Source of the DNA: Fabrea salina | Lineage: Eukaryota; Ciliophora; Heterotrichea; Heterotrichida; Fabreidae | Length of the DNA: 64,000 nt | Direction: 5' to 3' | Assembly: GCA_022984795.1 (NCBI GenBank) | Contig: JALIHJ010000004.1 | Coordinates: forward strand, 1-64,000 | Shown: positions 25,808 through 36,100 of the stretch, piece by piece | How positions within the stretch are numbered: position 1 is the stretch's first letter | Layout of the letters: each line of letters opens with the position of its first letter | Notes under the pieces: generated by a model | What the model saw: the letters and a program-made list of their open reading frames with translations, nothing else | Told to the model about the DNA's origin: nothing | The model's database searches: none | Program-made: the position numbers and the translations under genes

Positions 25808-27589
25808 TTAATTAAACTCAAACTCAGTGACACTTTCTCTTTGTCCCAACAAAGAGTCCCTGGTTTCCATTAAGTGGTCAGGCTCAGTTTCTAGAAGAGT
25901 TGTGCTTTCTATGCTTCTGATGGTTTCTCTGGGTTCTTCTACAACTAAGGGTGCGTAGTTGGGGACTTTAAGTACCTCGTGGACAATCCAAGGTCGGTCT
26001 AGTTCTCTGTAAGGAATGGTTTCTAGGGACTTTTTGAGTTTAAAACACTTAAACTGGACTAGTTTGTGGAGTTCTGGAGTCATTGTGATGCCTATATCTT
26101 CCAAAACGTTTAAGACTGTGTACCAGTCCAGGAAGCCTGAGTTTTGGCAGTCAAATTCTTTGCAACTGCCCAAGAACTCCTCTTTTTTCTTCCTTAAAGT
26201 TTTGTGGAAGTGCTTGAGTTTTTCACTTACCTCAAAAACACTTCCGAACTCTCTAAATATTTCTTTTTTTAAGCTTTGAAGGACTGAGTCCCTGGTTAGA
26301 GACTTCCGAGAGTTCAAGAAAAAGGCTGTTAACTTAATTCTGTGAACCGGGTCTTCGATTCTGTAGGACTCGTCTAAAAACAAGTCATTGAGGCTTTCAG
26401 AAGTAACTGACTCAGGGAGTTTGGTTTTCCACTTTCCTAAAAAGTATTCTGAAGACTTTCCTGAGTCCATCAATTGGAGTCTTAGTTTATTTAGTATGAA
26501 CTCAATGTCCTCTGTGAAAGGGTAATTGGAGTTAGGAGAGTGGTTTCTAGAAGACTGTGAGTTAAGTGAAGAAATATCAGAACTCAGGTTTGACTCTAGC
26601 TCTAGTTGTCTTAACTTAAGCTGCTTTATAAGTACATTTGGGTTTGTTTTGTTTTGGAAAATCAGTTCTAGTGCTTTCTGGAGTTCATTTTCCGAAAAAA
26701 CCAACTTAAAACTGTTGAACTTTTCTTTGAGTTGTTCAAAGTCAACTTGGGAGTCCTTGCAGATTTCCTGGGAAAACTGCTCAGTGTCGATTTGGTTGTT
26801 TTCTAGCTGAGTGCAGAGTTTCCTGAAGAAGTTAGAAATAACGGCTTCTTTAGTAGGAGCAAGTTCTCTTTTTAGTCCTTGTTTAAAGTTACTTTCGCCA
26901 ATGGTGGCTTTCCTAGTGAGGACTTTTTGAGAGGACTTTAGTTGGTCTTTTAGGAGTTGGTTTTCTTGCTTTAGTTCAGAAATTTCTTTTTGGCTGAACT
27001 CTAGTTTTTCCTTGAGGTTTTGGACTTGTTGTGACAAGTTGAATTCTTGGGAGTCCACACTGAAGACTCTGGGTTTTTGGAGTTGGAGTTGGAGTTTCTT
27101 CCACTCATTGTAGTAAACTGAAACTTGTTGTTTGAGCTCAGTGATTTTGATGGCTTTTACGCTAGACCTTAACTTTTTGTTTTCGTCTTTGGCTCTGTTG
27201 AGTTCGCTTTTGCAATACTTTAGGTTTTCTCTGAGTGTGGTTAGGGTGTAGGCGTGGGAGTTCCTTTTTTCGCTTTGGGTGGCTTTAGAGTTCCTTCTGA
27301 GGCAGTTGAGTTCTTTGAACTTAAACAACTCGTGTTCTTGCTGGCGGAGTTGGGACTTGAGACTCCTAACTTCTTCGTCGAGTTCTCTGCAGAGTTTCTT
27401 AAGTCGCGAGTTTTCTTCCACAACTTTGTTTTTTTCCTGAATTAGGCTTTTGGCGTGGCGCTTCAAACTTTTTTCAGGGTCTACTAAGGCGAGGTTTGAA
27501 GTTGAAGGTTTTAAGTAAGGCAAAGGTCTTCTCTGTTTGATTTCTCCAGGTTTGTAGTCTTTTACACTCCCATATATATTTTTACGCAT
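25808..27589 (-). CDS. Coiled-coil protein with C-terminal EF-hand-like region
   Basis: A 593-aa protein. Residues ~40-230 are a long coiled coil rich in K/E/L/Q. A central acidic/serine linker follows, and residues ~460-540 are helical with an EF-hand-like loop (DCQNSGFLDWYT) that lacks several calcium ligands. The polar C-terminus is rich in E/T. I do not recognise the family; this coil-plus-degenerate-EF-hand layout is common in ciliary and basal-body proteins. Its neighbour downstream is the SHFxLG repeat protein 6 bp away, so the two may share a ciliary role, though spacing is uniformly tight here. Confidence 0.7.
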   Translation of the reverse strand: MRKNIYGSVKDYKPGEIKQRRPLPYLKPSTSNLALVDPEKSLKRHAKSLIQEKNKVVEENSRLKKLCRELDEEVRSLKSQLRQQEHELFKFKELNCLRRNSKATQSEKRNSHAYTLTTLRENLKYCKSELNRAKDENKKLRSSVKAIKITELKQQVSVYYNEWKKLQLQLQKPRVFSVDSQEFNLSQQVQNLKEKLEFSQKEISELKQENQLLKDQLKSSQKVLTRKATIGESNFKQGLKRELAPTKEAVISNFFRKLCTQLENNQIDTEQFSQEICKDSQVDFEQLKEKFNSFKLVFSENELQKALELIFQNKTNPNVLIKQLKLRQLELESNLSSDISSLNSQSSRNHSPNSNYPFTEDIEFILNKLRLQLMDSGKSSEYFLGKWKTKLPESVTSESLNDLFLDESYRIEDPVHRIKLTAFFLNSRKSLTRDSVLQSLKKEIFREFGSVFEVSEKLKHFHKTLRKKKEEFLGSCKEFDCQNSGFLDWYTVLNVLEDIGITMTPELHKLVQFKCFKLKKSLETIPYRELDRPWIVHEVLKVPNYAPLVVEEPRETIRSIESTTLLETEPDHLMETRDSLLGQRESVTEFEFN

Positions 27590-27614
27590 TTAGTTATTAT
27601 AAAGTATGAACTCT

Positions 27615-28067
27615 CTACTCCATCCGCATGAGTTCTCTAAAAAACACAAAGTTTCTCCCTGCAAGTGCAGTGTTGAAGCCTTCCTGGATCCGAGTGGAGT
27701 TGAGGTTGAAGGAAAAGGGTTCTATCCCCACCATCTCCATGACTGACTCTGTTCGGGAATCGGGCACAACATGGGTTTCTTGTTCAATTTCTTGGACTTG
27801 TCCCATGTACTCGTTGACTCGGACTAAACTTTTGTTAAGGATTTCGTGATACCTCATGGCTTCCTCTGTGACGTTCATGACAATGTCTTCTTTTATCATC
27901 AAAAGGCGATTTTGCATGACTGCTTTGTAGGCATTCACTTTTTCACTCATCAGTTCCAAAACAGCTAGTAACAACTCCATTTCTGAACTCACTTGAACTT
28001 CTTCTTGACAGTTGCTGCAGGTTCTTTGTTCCACGTGACAGGGTTCCCCGCAGTTTTGGCACTCCAT
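27615..28067 (-). CDS. Small zinc-ribbon protein, unknown
   Basis: A 150-aa protein starting MECQNCGEPCHVEQRTCSNC: C3, C6, C10 and the later C17-x2-C20 pair could hold a zinc ion. Residues ~30-90 are helical. The C-terminus is acidic/mixed (EPFSFNLNSTRIQEGFN). An upstream non-ATG extension overlaps the next gene and is rejected. TAG stop. No family recognised. Confidence 0.65.
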   Translation of the reverse strand: MECQNCGEPCHVEQRTCSNCQEEVQVSSEMELLLAVLELMSEKVNAYKAVMQNRLLMIKEDIVMNVTEEAMRYHEILNKSLVRVNEYMGQVQEIEQETHVVPDSRTESVMEMVGIEPFSFNLNSTRIQEGFNTALAGRNFVFFRELMRME

Positions 28068-28077
28068 TGTATAATTA

Positions 28078-28272
28078 TTACTTAATTCTTGAAATGTTCT
28101 GAGCAGCAAGTTGTTCTTCTATTTGCTGGTCAAAGGGGTCTTCGAGTTCAGGAACTAGACTTACTCTGACTTCTTTGGTCTTTTCTAGGCCTTCTAGGTA
28201 CTTAAACACCATTTCTTTTCTGGAGTTTTCTTGTTGAATAGTTTCTCTCTGCGTGCACGCGCATAAGCCCAT
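28078..28272 (-). CDS. 64-aa dual-acylated small protein, unknown
   Basis: Starts MGLCACTQRE: G2 is a myristoylation candidate and C4/C6 are palmitoylation candidates, so the protein is probably membrane anchored. The remaining ~55 residues are charged and mostly helical (YLEGLEKTKEVRVSLVPELE). The ATG at 28272 has TATAA directly upstream, which supports a real gene despite its small size. Gaps are 6 bp upstream and 10 bp downstream. Confidence 0.7.
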   Translation of the reverse strand: MGLCACTQRETIQQENSRKEMVFKYLEGLEKTKEVRVSLVPELEDPFDQQIEEQLAAQNISRIK

Positions 28273-28278
28273 TTATAA

Positions 28279-29232
28279 TTAAAGTATGTTGCAGGAATCA
28301 CAGTTGCACTGGGTTTTTTGGTTTTCTAACTCCAAAGAGGGTCTTTTGGAGGAGTCTGCAGTTCTTGCTACTGACTTAGTTGAAGTTCTGACTTCCATAG
28401 CTTTAGGAGAGTAGGCAGGAGTGATTTCTTGGCAAATGTAGTTTTCGTCTAAGTCCCTTTCTTCTGTGAATTTGCAGTGCAAAGACTGAGTCACTGAGAA
28501 GTTTTTGGATGTGTTATTTTTGGAGGAAACACAAGACTCCACCATTGCGTTGTAGGAATTCGACCCTATTAATAAGAAAGTCCAGTCTTGAGACTCTTCT
28601 GTCGAAACTACCAAAGAATCCTCTTCAAAGTCCATCCAGCACAGAGGTTTCTTGACTGCTTCGAAACTTAACTTAACTTCTTCGCACGAAAAGTCACTGA
28701 GTTCGTCTTCTGTTAAGTGTCTGTAACTCTGGACTAGAAACAAGACTTCTCGGGAAGGCATTTTGGTTTTGATATACAAAAAGCTAGTGAACTCCTTAAC
28801 AAAAGCCCCAATGAAGGACTCTGTGCCTGCTAAGTTAAGGGTGTTTAAGTCAACACTACCACACTTCACGAAAATTCTGCAGGCTGAAAGAGTTGAGTAA
28901 TAGGCATTCTGAGATTCAATTGTTACAGGAATTACGCTTTGGTAGTAGGGTTCTAGTTTTTGGCTTTGGTTGGAGTTCACCAAAAAGGCTACTTCTTCAA
29001 GAAGCAAAGCAGCTCCACCTTCTTTGAACAGTACAACAGTATTGGGTTGCTTGTGTACTTCTGAGCAGATATCAAACTTGCCTTTGCTTATGTGCCTGTT
29101 TAAATTTTACTTGAAGAAACTGAACACAACTGTTTCTCTAAGGCTTTGTTTGTTTTCGAGTTTGAGGAAGTCACTTACTTTGACCTCTCCTAAGTCCTGG
29201 TCACATTCGGTGTCGTGGGTGGTCTTTTCCAT
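28279..29232 (-). CDS. Protein of unknown function with a 15-nt intron
   Basis: The 312-aa product needs removal of a 15-nt intron (29096-29110), which otherwise gives a TAA about 41 codons after the start. Spliced, the frame runs from MEKTTHDTECDQDLG (ATG 29232) to CNIL (stop TAA 28279-28281). The N-terminal ~200 residues look like a compact alpha/beta fold. The C-terminus has a serine-rich linker and ends NCDSCNIL, where CNIL fits a CaaX-type prenylation signal with nearby cysteines for palmitoylation. No family recognised. IFT139 lies 13 bp upstream. Confidence 0.75.
29096..29110 (-). other. 15-nt spliceosomal intron
   Basis: GTAAAATTTAAACAG on the minus strand, between F-F-K and H-I-S codons. 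It contains an in-frame TAA, and its removal restores one continuous frame. Position 10 is A, as in all other introns of the window. Confidence 0.9.
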
Positions 29233-29245
29233 TTAAGTTATGAAT

Positions 29246-32200
29246 TTAAGGCCTTAGGGCTTCTCTGGACTTTTCGAGGATTTCTTTTTTGATCCTTGGG
29301 TAGTCAGGGTACCTCTTAAGCACTTGTTTTGAAACATCAATTGCCTGCAAAAACTTGTTTTCCTTCAAGTAGTTAAAAGCCAGTCTAAATCCTACAGAAG
29401 CTGAGTGCGAAAGGTTCCAGGCAGCTTCGTAGTAAGCAGAAGCTTCTTTGTGATTATTTTCGCGTTCCTTTATTGAGCCAAGTAGTTCTTTGGCTTTTGC
29501 ACAGGACTGGTTGTACCTGAGGCACTTGTGCAGCAACTCCTGCGCAGACTGCAGTTTTTTGGACTGGAGGTCCAGTTCTGCTTTCATCAGCCAGCCCCTT
29601 TCCATGTCTTCTGCAAACTCGTTAGTGTAAGCTATTTCGTCTAGTCTAGAAAGCAGTTGGAAGGCGTTCTGTTGGTTTCCTTGGAGGTGTTTTCCTACAG
29701 CAGAAGCCAAGATTCCAGGCACGTAGTAAGGTTTGTTGTTAAGTAGTTGCTGGAGTTGAGTGCAGCCCTTGTCTAGGTTTGAGGAGCCTCCTTTGGCAAT
29801 TAACAAGAGTGCCTGGAGCACCTCAGACCGCATGCTCACGAACTTACTGCGGAGTTCTTGCAGAAGAGTCTCTGCAGCTTCGACGTTTTGCGGAGGCACT
29901 TTTCCACTTAAAAGTTCTTCTTCTGAGTAGAGGTAGATGTCTATCATCTGTTCCAAGGCTGGTTGTCCGTAAGCTGCGTCGTTGCGGGCTTTGTTGAGTT
30001 CTTCTAAAGCTTCTTTGTTTTGTGCTTGGTACCTCAAGTAAAGTCCTTTGCAGTAAGCAATTCCGGCATCAGCACTTCTGCCCTTGGTTTTTTCGGCGTT
30101 GTGCAGAAACTGAGAAAACTGTTGTAACTTCCCTCCGCGTTTCAGTACACTTAAAAGTTTGGCCAAAATGGTGTAGTTCCCTGCTTTGTTCTCCAGCAGT
30201 CGTTTGAAACACGTGAGGGCTTCTTCTTCTTGATTTCTTTGCAAAAGCAGTTCTGCCATCAGGGTAGAGGCTTCTTCGTGAGAGGGGTCTATAATAACCA
30301 TTCGGTTGCAGTAGTGCATGCACTGGTCTACTTTGCCCTGTTTTTCGTAAACTTTAGCAAGGGCCATAATGGCTTTTTCGTGGCTTTCGTTGTACTTAAG
30401 AGCTTCTTGATAGAACTCAACTGCAGAGTCCAAGTTGGAGTTGCGGTACTGGTGGTACTCTCCCAAGTGGAAGTTGATTTCTGCACAGTTGTTTCTTTCT
30501 TCAGCAACTTGGTCAGGAGGCATGTCTCTGGCGTAAGAAAGCAAGTCTTTCTGCACTGAACGGGCGTTTTGCAAGGACTCAAGTGCTGAAGGAATAGGCG
30601 AAAAGGAAAGAGGACCTGAACTTTTAATGTACACTTGGGCCTGCAGTAAGTAGTTCCGGGCTGCTTGGGACATAGAAGAAATGTCTGTAGAGGGCTTTTT
30701 AAGGGCTTGTTCTAAAACTAAGTTTGCAGACTGGTAGTCTTTGAGTCGCAGGTAAAGTTTGGACAAGTCTGTTAAAAGTTCTGACTTCCTGGGGTCACTT
30801 CTTGCAGCTGACTCGTAGTACTGAATGGCCTTTTGGTAGTCGTGGGTCAGAACTAAAGCCCTTCCTATTTCTTTGGTGAGGAAAAGGTCTTCAGGCTTCT
30901 TTTTGAGTGCTTTTTCGTAAACAGTAATGGCTTCTTCGGGTTCTTGGATGGACATAAGGGCTTCTCCTAAAAGTAAGTAGTTTTCCACGGAATCTTCTTG
31001 CTCCACTATGTCGTAAAAGCACTTGGCGTAGAGTCTTCTGTTTTGCATGCTTCCTAAGTAGATGTCTGCCATTGCGATTTTGGCTTGTTTGAAGTGGGGA
31101 TTGTCAGGAGTGATTCCTTTCAAGATGTTAAGTGCTTGTTTTATGTCGCCTTTTTTTATTGCTATTTCACTGTTAGCAATGACCACAGTGACTTCAGCAG
31201 GGGTTCCTTCGAACTCACCAATAGCTTCAGCCATCACTCTAGAAGCAGCTTGGAAGTCTTTGTTTTCGGCGTAAGTCAGTGCTAAGTTGGTGAAGACCAT
31301 TGCTCTGTCTTCTTCAGACAAACTCAACATAGTGTTCTTTTTGGTCACAGGCGGAGAACTAACTCCAGGCAGCTTCATGGCAGTTTGGAAGGTTTTAAGG
31401 GCTTCTTCAGCCTTTCCTTGCTTAAGTTCTACTTGGCCTTTGACTAGCATGAACAAAGCGTTTTCTCTGATCATGAAGTTCCTGGCCATTGCTTGTTCTA
31501 AGTCCCTACTTGCAGCCAAGTACTGGTCTGTTTGCATGTGGATCAAAGCAGAGAGTATCAAAGCTTCGATGCAGTCAGGGTCTAAGTGGAGAGAAATGTT
31601 TATGTACCTCTGGGCAGCTGAGTTGTCGTTGGAGATGTACTTAGACTTAGCAAGCATAAGGTGTCCGTCGATGATTCCAGGGATTTGTTTGGTGATGGTT
31701 TCTAGGAGTTTGGTGGCTCTAACTAAGTAGTGGGGAGGCTTGGAACTTTTGGGAAGGGGTTTGAGTCCAACGTACTGCAAGTACTCCTTTGCAATCTCCA
31801 ACAAAAAGTCAGGGTTCAGCTTGGTGTAAAACTCAAACCCAGGGTTGAGTTTTTTGCTGAGTGCTACGTGCAGGGAAAGAGCTTCGTTTAAGTACTTAAT
31901 GGCTTCTTGCATGTTGTGGTTTTTGCGCCAGGCCAGCATGCTTGCTAAGTAAGTTAGTTCTGGGTTCTGTTTGCTTGACTCGTCTATTTCGAAAAGGAAC
32001 TCCATTTGTGCAGAGGCCTCGTCCAAGTGACCTTGGAGAATTTTGCAGTGAATGATTTTAGTGATTGCTTGCATGTTGCCTTCGTCTAGTTGTGAAGCTT
32101 CAGTGAAGCTGTTGATTGCTGCGTTGTAGTCTCCTAAGTAACGCAACTGCTCTCCTACTTCACAAAGCACTTCTACGTCGTGGCTTTTTAGTTTGCGGGC

Positions 32201-33154
32201 TTCTTGGGCTATAGACAAGGTTTCTTGAAGCACTTTTCTGTTTCTGCCTGTGATTTGCGCAAGGGGCTTTACTACTTGGATGTAGAGGTGGGCATTTTTG
32301 GGTTCTGTTTTCACAAGGGCGCTGTGGAGGTGTTTGAGTTTGTCAATTGCTAAGTCGTAAGAAGCCTCTCTAGCCAGTGCGTGGAAAGTCCAAATCCTCA
32401 GAGCTTCAATGTTGTCTCTGGAAACTGCTAGAATTCTTTGTGATGACTCTACGAGTTCGTCCCAGTTGCCTGTCATCATTTGGACCTTGGCTTTTTCTAC
32501 TAAGCCGGGAACGAACCTTGGATTCTTCACTAACAAGTCATTTAGAATTTCTAGGGTGTCGCTGAACTTCTTCATGTTGTTGAACAACTTAGCTTTTCCC
32601 AACAAGCAGTCCACGAACTTGGTGTAGATCATCTCGTCAGCTTCTTCAATTACTTGGTCTAAAGCTCTGTCAGCAGTTCCCATGTCTCCTTGGACGCCTC
32701 CGTTGATTTCAACCCAAGCGAGAACGTTGAGTGCTTGTAAGTTTGCAGGGTTGCGTTCCAGCACTTGCATTACTTGCTGTCTGGCCTTTAAGTATTTGCC
32801 AACTAAGCTCAGAAACTGCGCTGCCACAATCAGTGAAACATCCGGTGCAGAGTTAACTAAGTTGGACTTTTGGGACTTGTGGTGAGCAACTGCTTCTTGG
32901 TCTACTAAACTGCAGGATTTATGGTAGTGGACCAGGGCAACTGAAGCAGCATACTGGATTTCTCTGCGTTTTGAAATGTTGTCTAGTTCCCTTATGGCTT
33001 CTGGGGTGCTTCCTTCCTTGAAAATGGCGAAACTGCGCCAGAACTGCAGAACTGAATCTCCGCCTTTCCTGAGTTCTTCGTTGCACAGACTTACAATGTG
33101 GTGCCAATACCCTTCCCGCGCGTAATACTGAATTTCAGAAAAAGTCAACTCCAT
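29246..33154 (-). CDS. TTC21B: Intraflagellar transport protein IFT139 (TTC21B)
   Basis: A 1302-aa tetratricopeptide-repeat solenoid, almost the length of human TTC21B (1316 aa). The N-terminus (MELTFSEIQYYAREGYWHHI) aligns with the human start around INYYCQERYFHH. TPR signatures recur throughout, for example NLQALNVLAWVE, YLLLGEALMSIQEPEEAI and YYESAARSDPRKSELL. IFT139 is a peripheral subunit of IFT-A, which drives retrograde transport and membrane-protein entry in cilia. The ATG immediately follows the stop codon of the upstream USP gene with no base between. Confidence 0.95.
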   Translation of the reverse strand: MELTFSEIQYYAREGYWHHIVSLCNEELRKGGDSVLQFWRSFAIFKEGSTPEAIRELDNISKRREIQYAASVALVHYHKSCSLVDQEAVAHHKSQKSNLVNSAPDVSLIVAAQFLSLVGKYLKARQQVMQVLERNPANLQALNVLAWVEINGGVQGDMGTADRALDQVIEEADEMIYTKFVDCLLGKAKLFNNMKKFSDTLEILNDLLVKNPRFVPGLVEKAKVQMMTGNWDELVESSQRILAVSRDNIEALRIWTFHALAREASYDLAIDKLKHLHSALVKTEPKNAHLYIQVVKPLAQITGRNRKVLQETLSIAQEARKLKSHDVEVLCEVGEQLRYLGDYNAAINSFTEASQLDEGNMQAITKIIHCKILQGHLDEASAQMEFLFEIDESSKQNPELTYLASMLAWRKNHNMQEAIKYLNEALSLHVALSKKLNPGFEFYTKLNPDFLLEIAKEYLQYVGLKPLPKSSKPPHYLVRATKLLETITKQIPGIIDGHLMLAKSKYISNDNSAAQRYINISLHLDPDCIEALILSALIHMQTDQYLAASRDLEQAMARNFMIRENALFMLVKGQVELKQGKAEEALKTFQTAMKLPGVSSPPVTKKNTMLSLSEEDRAMVFTNLALTYAENKDFQAASRVMAEAIGEFEGTPAEVTVVIANSEIAIKKGDIKQALNILKGITPDNPHFKQAKIAMADIYLGSMQNRRLYAKCFYDIVEQEDSVENYLLLGEALMSIQEPEEAITVYEKALKKKPEDLFLTKEIGRALVLTHDYQKAIQYYESAARSDPRKSELLTDLSKLYLRLKDYQSANLVLEQALKKPSTDISSMSQAARNYLLQAQVYIKSSGPLSFSPIPSALESLQNARSVQKDLLSYARDMPPDQVAEERNNCAEINFHLGEYHQYRNSNLDSAVEFYQEALKYNESHEKAIMALAKVYEKQGKVDQCMHYCNRMVIIDPSHEEASTLMAELLLQRNQEEEALTCFKRLLENKAGNYTILAKLLSVLKRGGKLQQFSQFLHNAEKTKGRSADAGIAYCKGLYLRYQAQNKEALEELNKARNDAAYGQPALEQMIDIYLYSEEELLSGKVPPQNVEAAETLLQELRSKFVSMRSEVLQALLLIAKGGSSNLDKGCTQLQQLLNNKPYYVPGILASAVGKHLQGNQQNAFQLLSRLDEIAYTNEFAEDMERGWLMKAELDLQSKKLQSAQELLHKCLRYNQSCAKAKELLGSIKERENNHKEASAYYEAAWNLSHSASVGFRLAFNYLKENKFLQAIDVSKQVLKRYPDYPRIKKEILEKSREALRP

Positions 33155-36100
33155 TTAACTACGTCTTAAGTAAAATAAGATATAAGCAGAAGGCGAAACC
33201 ACTCTTCCAGGGGAGGTCTTGGAAACCCTCGAGTCCTCCATTTCCAGCCAGGATTCAGCTGCTGGGTTTTTGACGTAAGCTGTGTAGTGGCCGCCTCCAA
33301 GTGACCCCATGTGGTTGGAAACTGCATAAAGGTCGTAGACTCCAGGGTTCTCGTTGCCCAGAACATACTCACTTAAGTCCAAGCCTTCTAAGGGAAACTC
33401 AACTAAACTGTTGTTTTTCTCTCTCCAGAAGCCCCTAGTTTTGAACCGCATTAAGTGGATGATAAGCACTTTGGGAAGTGAGTAGATTTGGTAGGTTTTG
33501 GTGGCTTGGACGTGCTTTTTGCACTTGCTGCAGTACCACTTGTTGTCTTCGTCAAGCACTTCAGAGTTAGTTGAGTGTTCTAGGCAGTCGTATAGGGTGA
33601 TGGAAGACTTTTTTTCAAACTCAATATTTTGGGGGCTAGAGTGTTCTTCTACACTGTTCAGCAAACTCACTTTTTGGGTCTTCGAAGAAAACACCACTTC
33701 AAGCATAAAAGGGCCTTCGGAGTTTTGAACCTGGTCCAGCAAGTCACCTAGTTTGGTGTTTTGTGACATAGGAAAAGGACAGTTTTCGCATTTCTTATCT
33801 CCACAAAAATCACACGGGAGTCTTCCGTCCCAAATGAGTCCTTGGGTTTTTTTGCTGGTGTTCACTATGTTTAAGGAGTAAAGAGGTTCCTCAGTTGCTT
33901 TTAGTTCAGCCAGCATTTCAGCAGAGTCGCTAACTGACTTGTTCAAGTTGTTAACAACTACCTGGCTTAAGTAACTGACAATTTCTTTTTGAATACTCAA
34001 GGTGTTTTCTGAACGCTTGAAAAACAGCAACCGCATAAAGCTTATTTGGAACTTCGAAGGCTTTGAAAAGTAGCCCCTTTCGCCTAGTTTGGAAATAACT
34101 AAAGGAACCAACTCGTAACTCTGGTAGTCTTCTGGGAACTCAAAGGCCACCAAGGTCTTTTTGTCCAGTTCCCCTATTTCTCTGTTGTCTGGAAGGAAGC
34201 CCTTAATGGTTTCTTTTAAGTAAGCTGCTATTTTGAAGTTCTCCACTCCCCAGACTTCTTTTATGGCCTTTTTTAAGTCGCAAACTTTAAAGCTGGCGTT
34301 CATTTTGAAGGTGTACTTCACAGGAGTTAGGTCTCCTAGTTTCATCAGCAAAACTGAAACTAACTTTACGTCGTAGTTGGGAATTGACAGTGAAAAAGTC
34401 AAGTAGGGGTCATAAGTGATGGAAATCCTTTCGCACTCTGGACACTGCAAAGTAGACTTGTACTGTCCGTACATGAGGTCCACTATGACACTTTGGTTCC
34501 TTTTTTTGAACCAGTCCCAAAACATTTCTGCAGCCTCTTTTTCAGACTTGCCTTCAGCTTCAGGTTGCTCAATGTAGGGCTTGTCCCTTACTCTGTTGAG
34601 GTCTTCGTGGAGCCCCGTCAACAAGTAACTCAGTAACTCGGCAGAGTCATGTTGTTGGTACCCTATGAACTGGGGGGCGAACTTAGCAATGATTCTTTTG
34701 AAGTTCCAAGGCGAGAGTGACCTTGAAGAACCCTTCCAAAGGTCTGTGATCAGCTCAGCAAAAGCATAAGCCAAAGCAGCTCCTTTGGTTCCTAAGGGGT
34801 TGTTGGGGTTGATGTCTGCAACAAACTTGTTGCTGAGGAAGTACTCAGTAAGTGGAAGAGTGTGTGAAACGCACTGGAGTGCGGAGTTCATAAAGCAAGT
34901 GTTGCCTAAGTTTTGCAGTCCAGTCATTCCGTTTCTGGAAGCAGGAGTGTGGACTTGTGACTCTCTTACCTTTTTGCAGAGTTCTTTGTGGTACTTCCAG
35001 TGTTGTCTCTGGCATTCCTTGCTGCAGTACTTCACTGACTTGCAACTAGCACAGTTCAGCATGTTTCCGATCTTTCTGCAGCTGATGCAGATTTCGTAGG
35101 GTTTGTTGTGTATAGTCCAGTCTTTTTGTTTGAATTCTACAATGATAATGTCTTCGTCAGCTACTTGAGCTTCTTCAAGTACAGTTTTGCTGGGAAGGAG
35201 TTTTGCTGACTCTATAAGGATGCTTTTGGCTGTGGGGTGGAAGTCTGTTAGTTTGCAGTCAGGAGCTACTTTCCAGAGTCTGGCTTGGGAAAAGTCAAGA
35301 AGGGACTTGGGGTAGAGTTTTTTGTAAATAGCTTGGAGTTTGAACTTTAAGTCTTCAACTTTGGCCTTTTTTGAAACTTGGAAGTGCTTTGGGGTTTCTA
35401 GAGTTTCCTGGAAAGAAGGAATCGGAACTACTCTAACAGGTTTAAGTTTAACCTCGACTTGCATTAAGTCTCCTTCTTCTGTAAGAGGCACTAAGCAACG
35501 CTTGATGTCTTTGTCAGACCCGTAACTCTCTTTTAAGTACTCATAAGCTGTGCTGGGAACCAAGATGTAGTCTTTGTTTTCTAAAATAGAGTCTTTGAGG
35601 TAAAGGTTGGTCTGCTCTTCTTGGAGGTCTTTTAAGTAGTTTCCTTTTTCTGGCCCAACAAAAGCCACTGTCAGAAGCAAGTTTGAGTTGAGAATACGAC
35701 CTGGGTGGTTGGCTGTTCCTTCTAAGTAGCTTTCCCAGGTGTCAAGCCACTCTTTGCTGACTACAAACCAGTCTTTGTCTTTGCTGTGCTTTTTTGAAAG
35801 CTCAAAGAACTGCTTTTTAGAGTCCTTTTGGTGTTCCTCAGAAGGGGGCGGAGTTTCAGTGTCTGTTTGGGCAGGGCTCAAGTGGTCCTGAGCCTGGGTT
35901 TTTTGAGAGAGGAGCTTTTCAAGGATGCTATTGCGCAGGGACTCATTAGGAATAGAAGGTAGTTGGGAAATTCCCTTTTCAACAGACTCTAGACATTCTG
36001 AGTACTGAGAAAGGTTGTAGTAAGCCTGAGCCAAAAGCAAGTAGCCTTTAGGAGTTTCAGCGAACTCGAGACTTTTGTTCAGAACTTGGATGGCTTTTTG

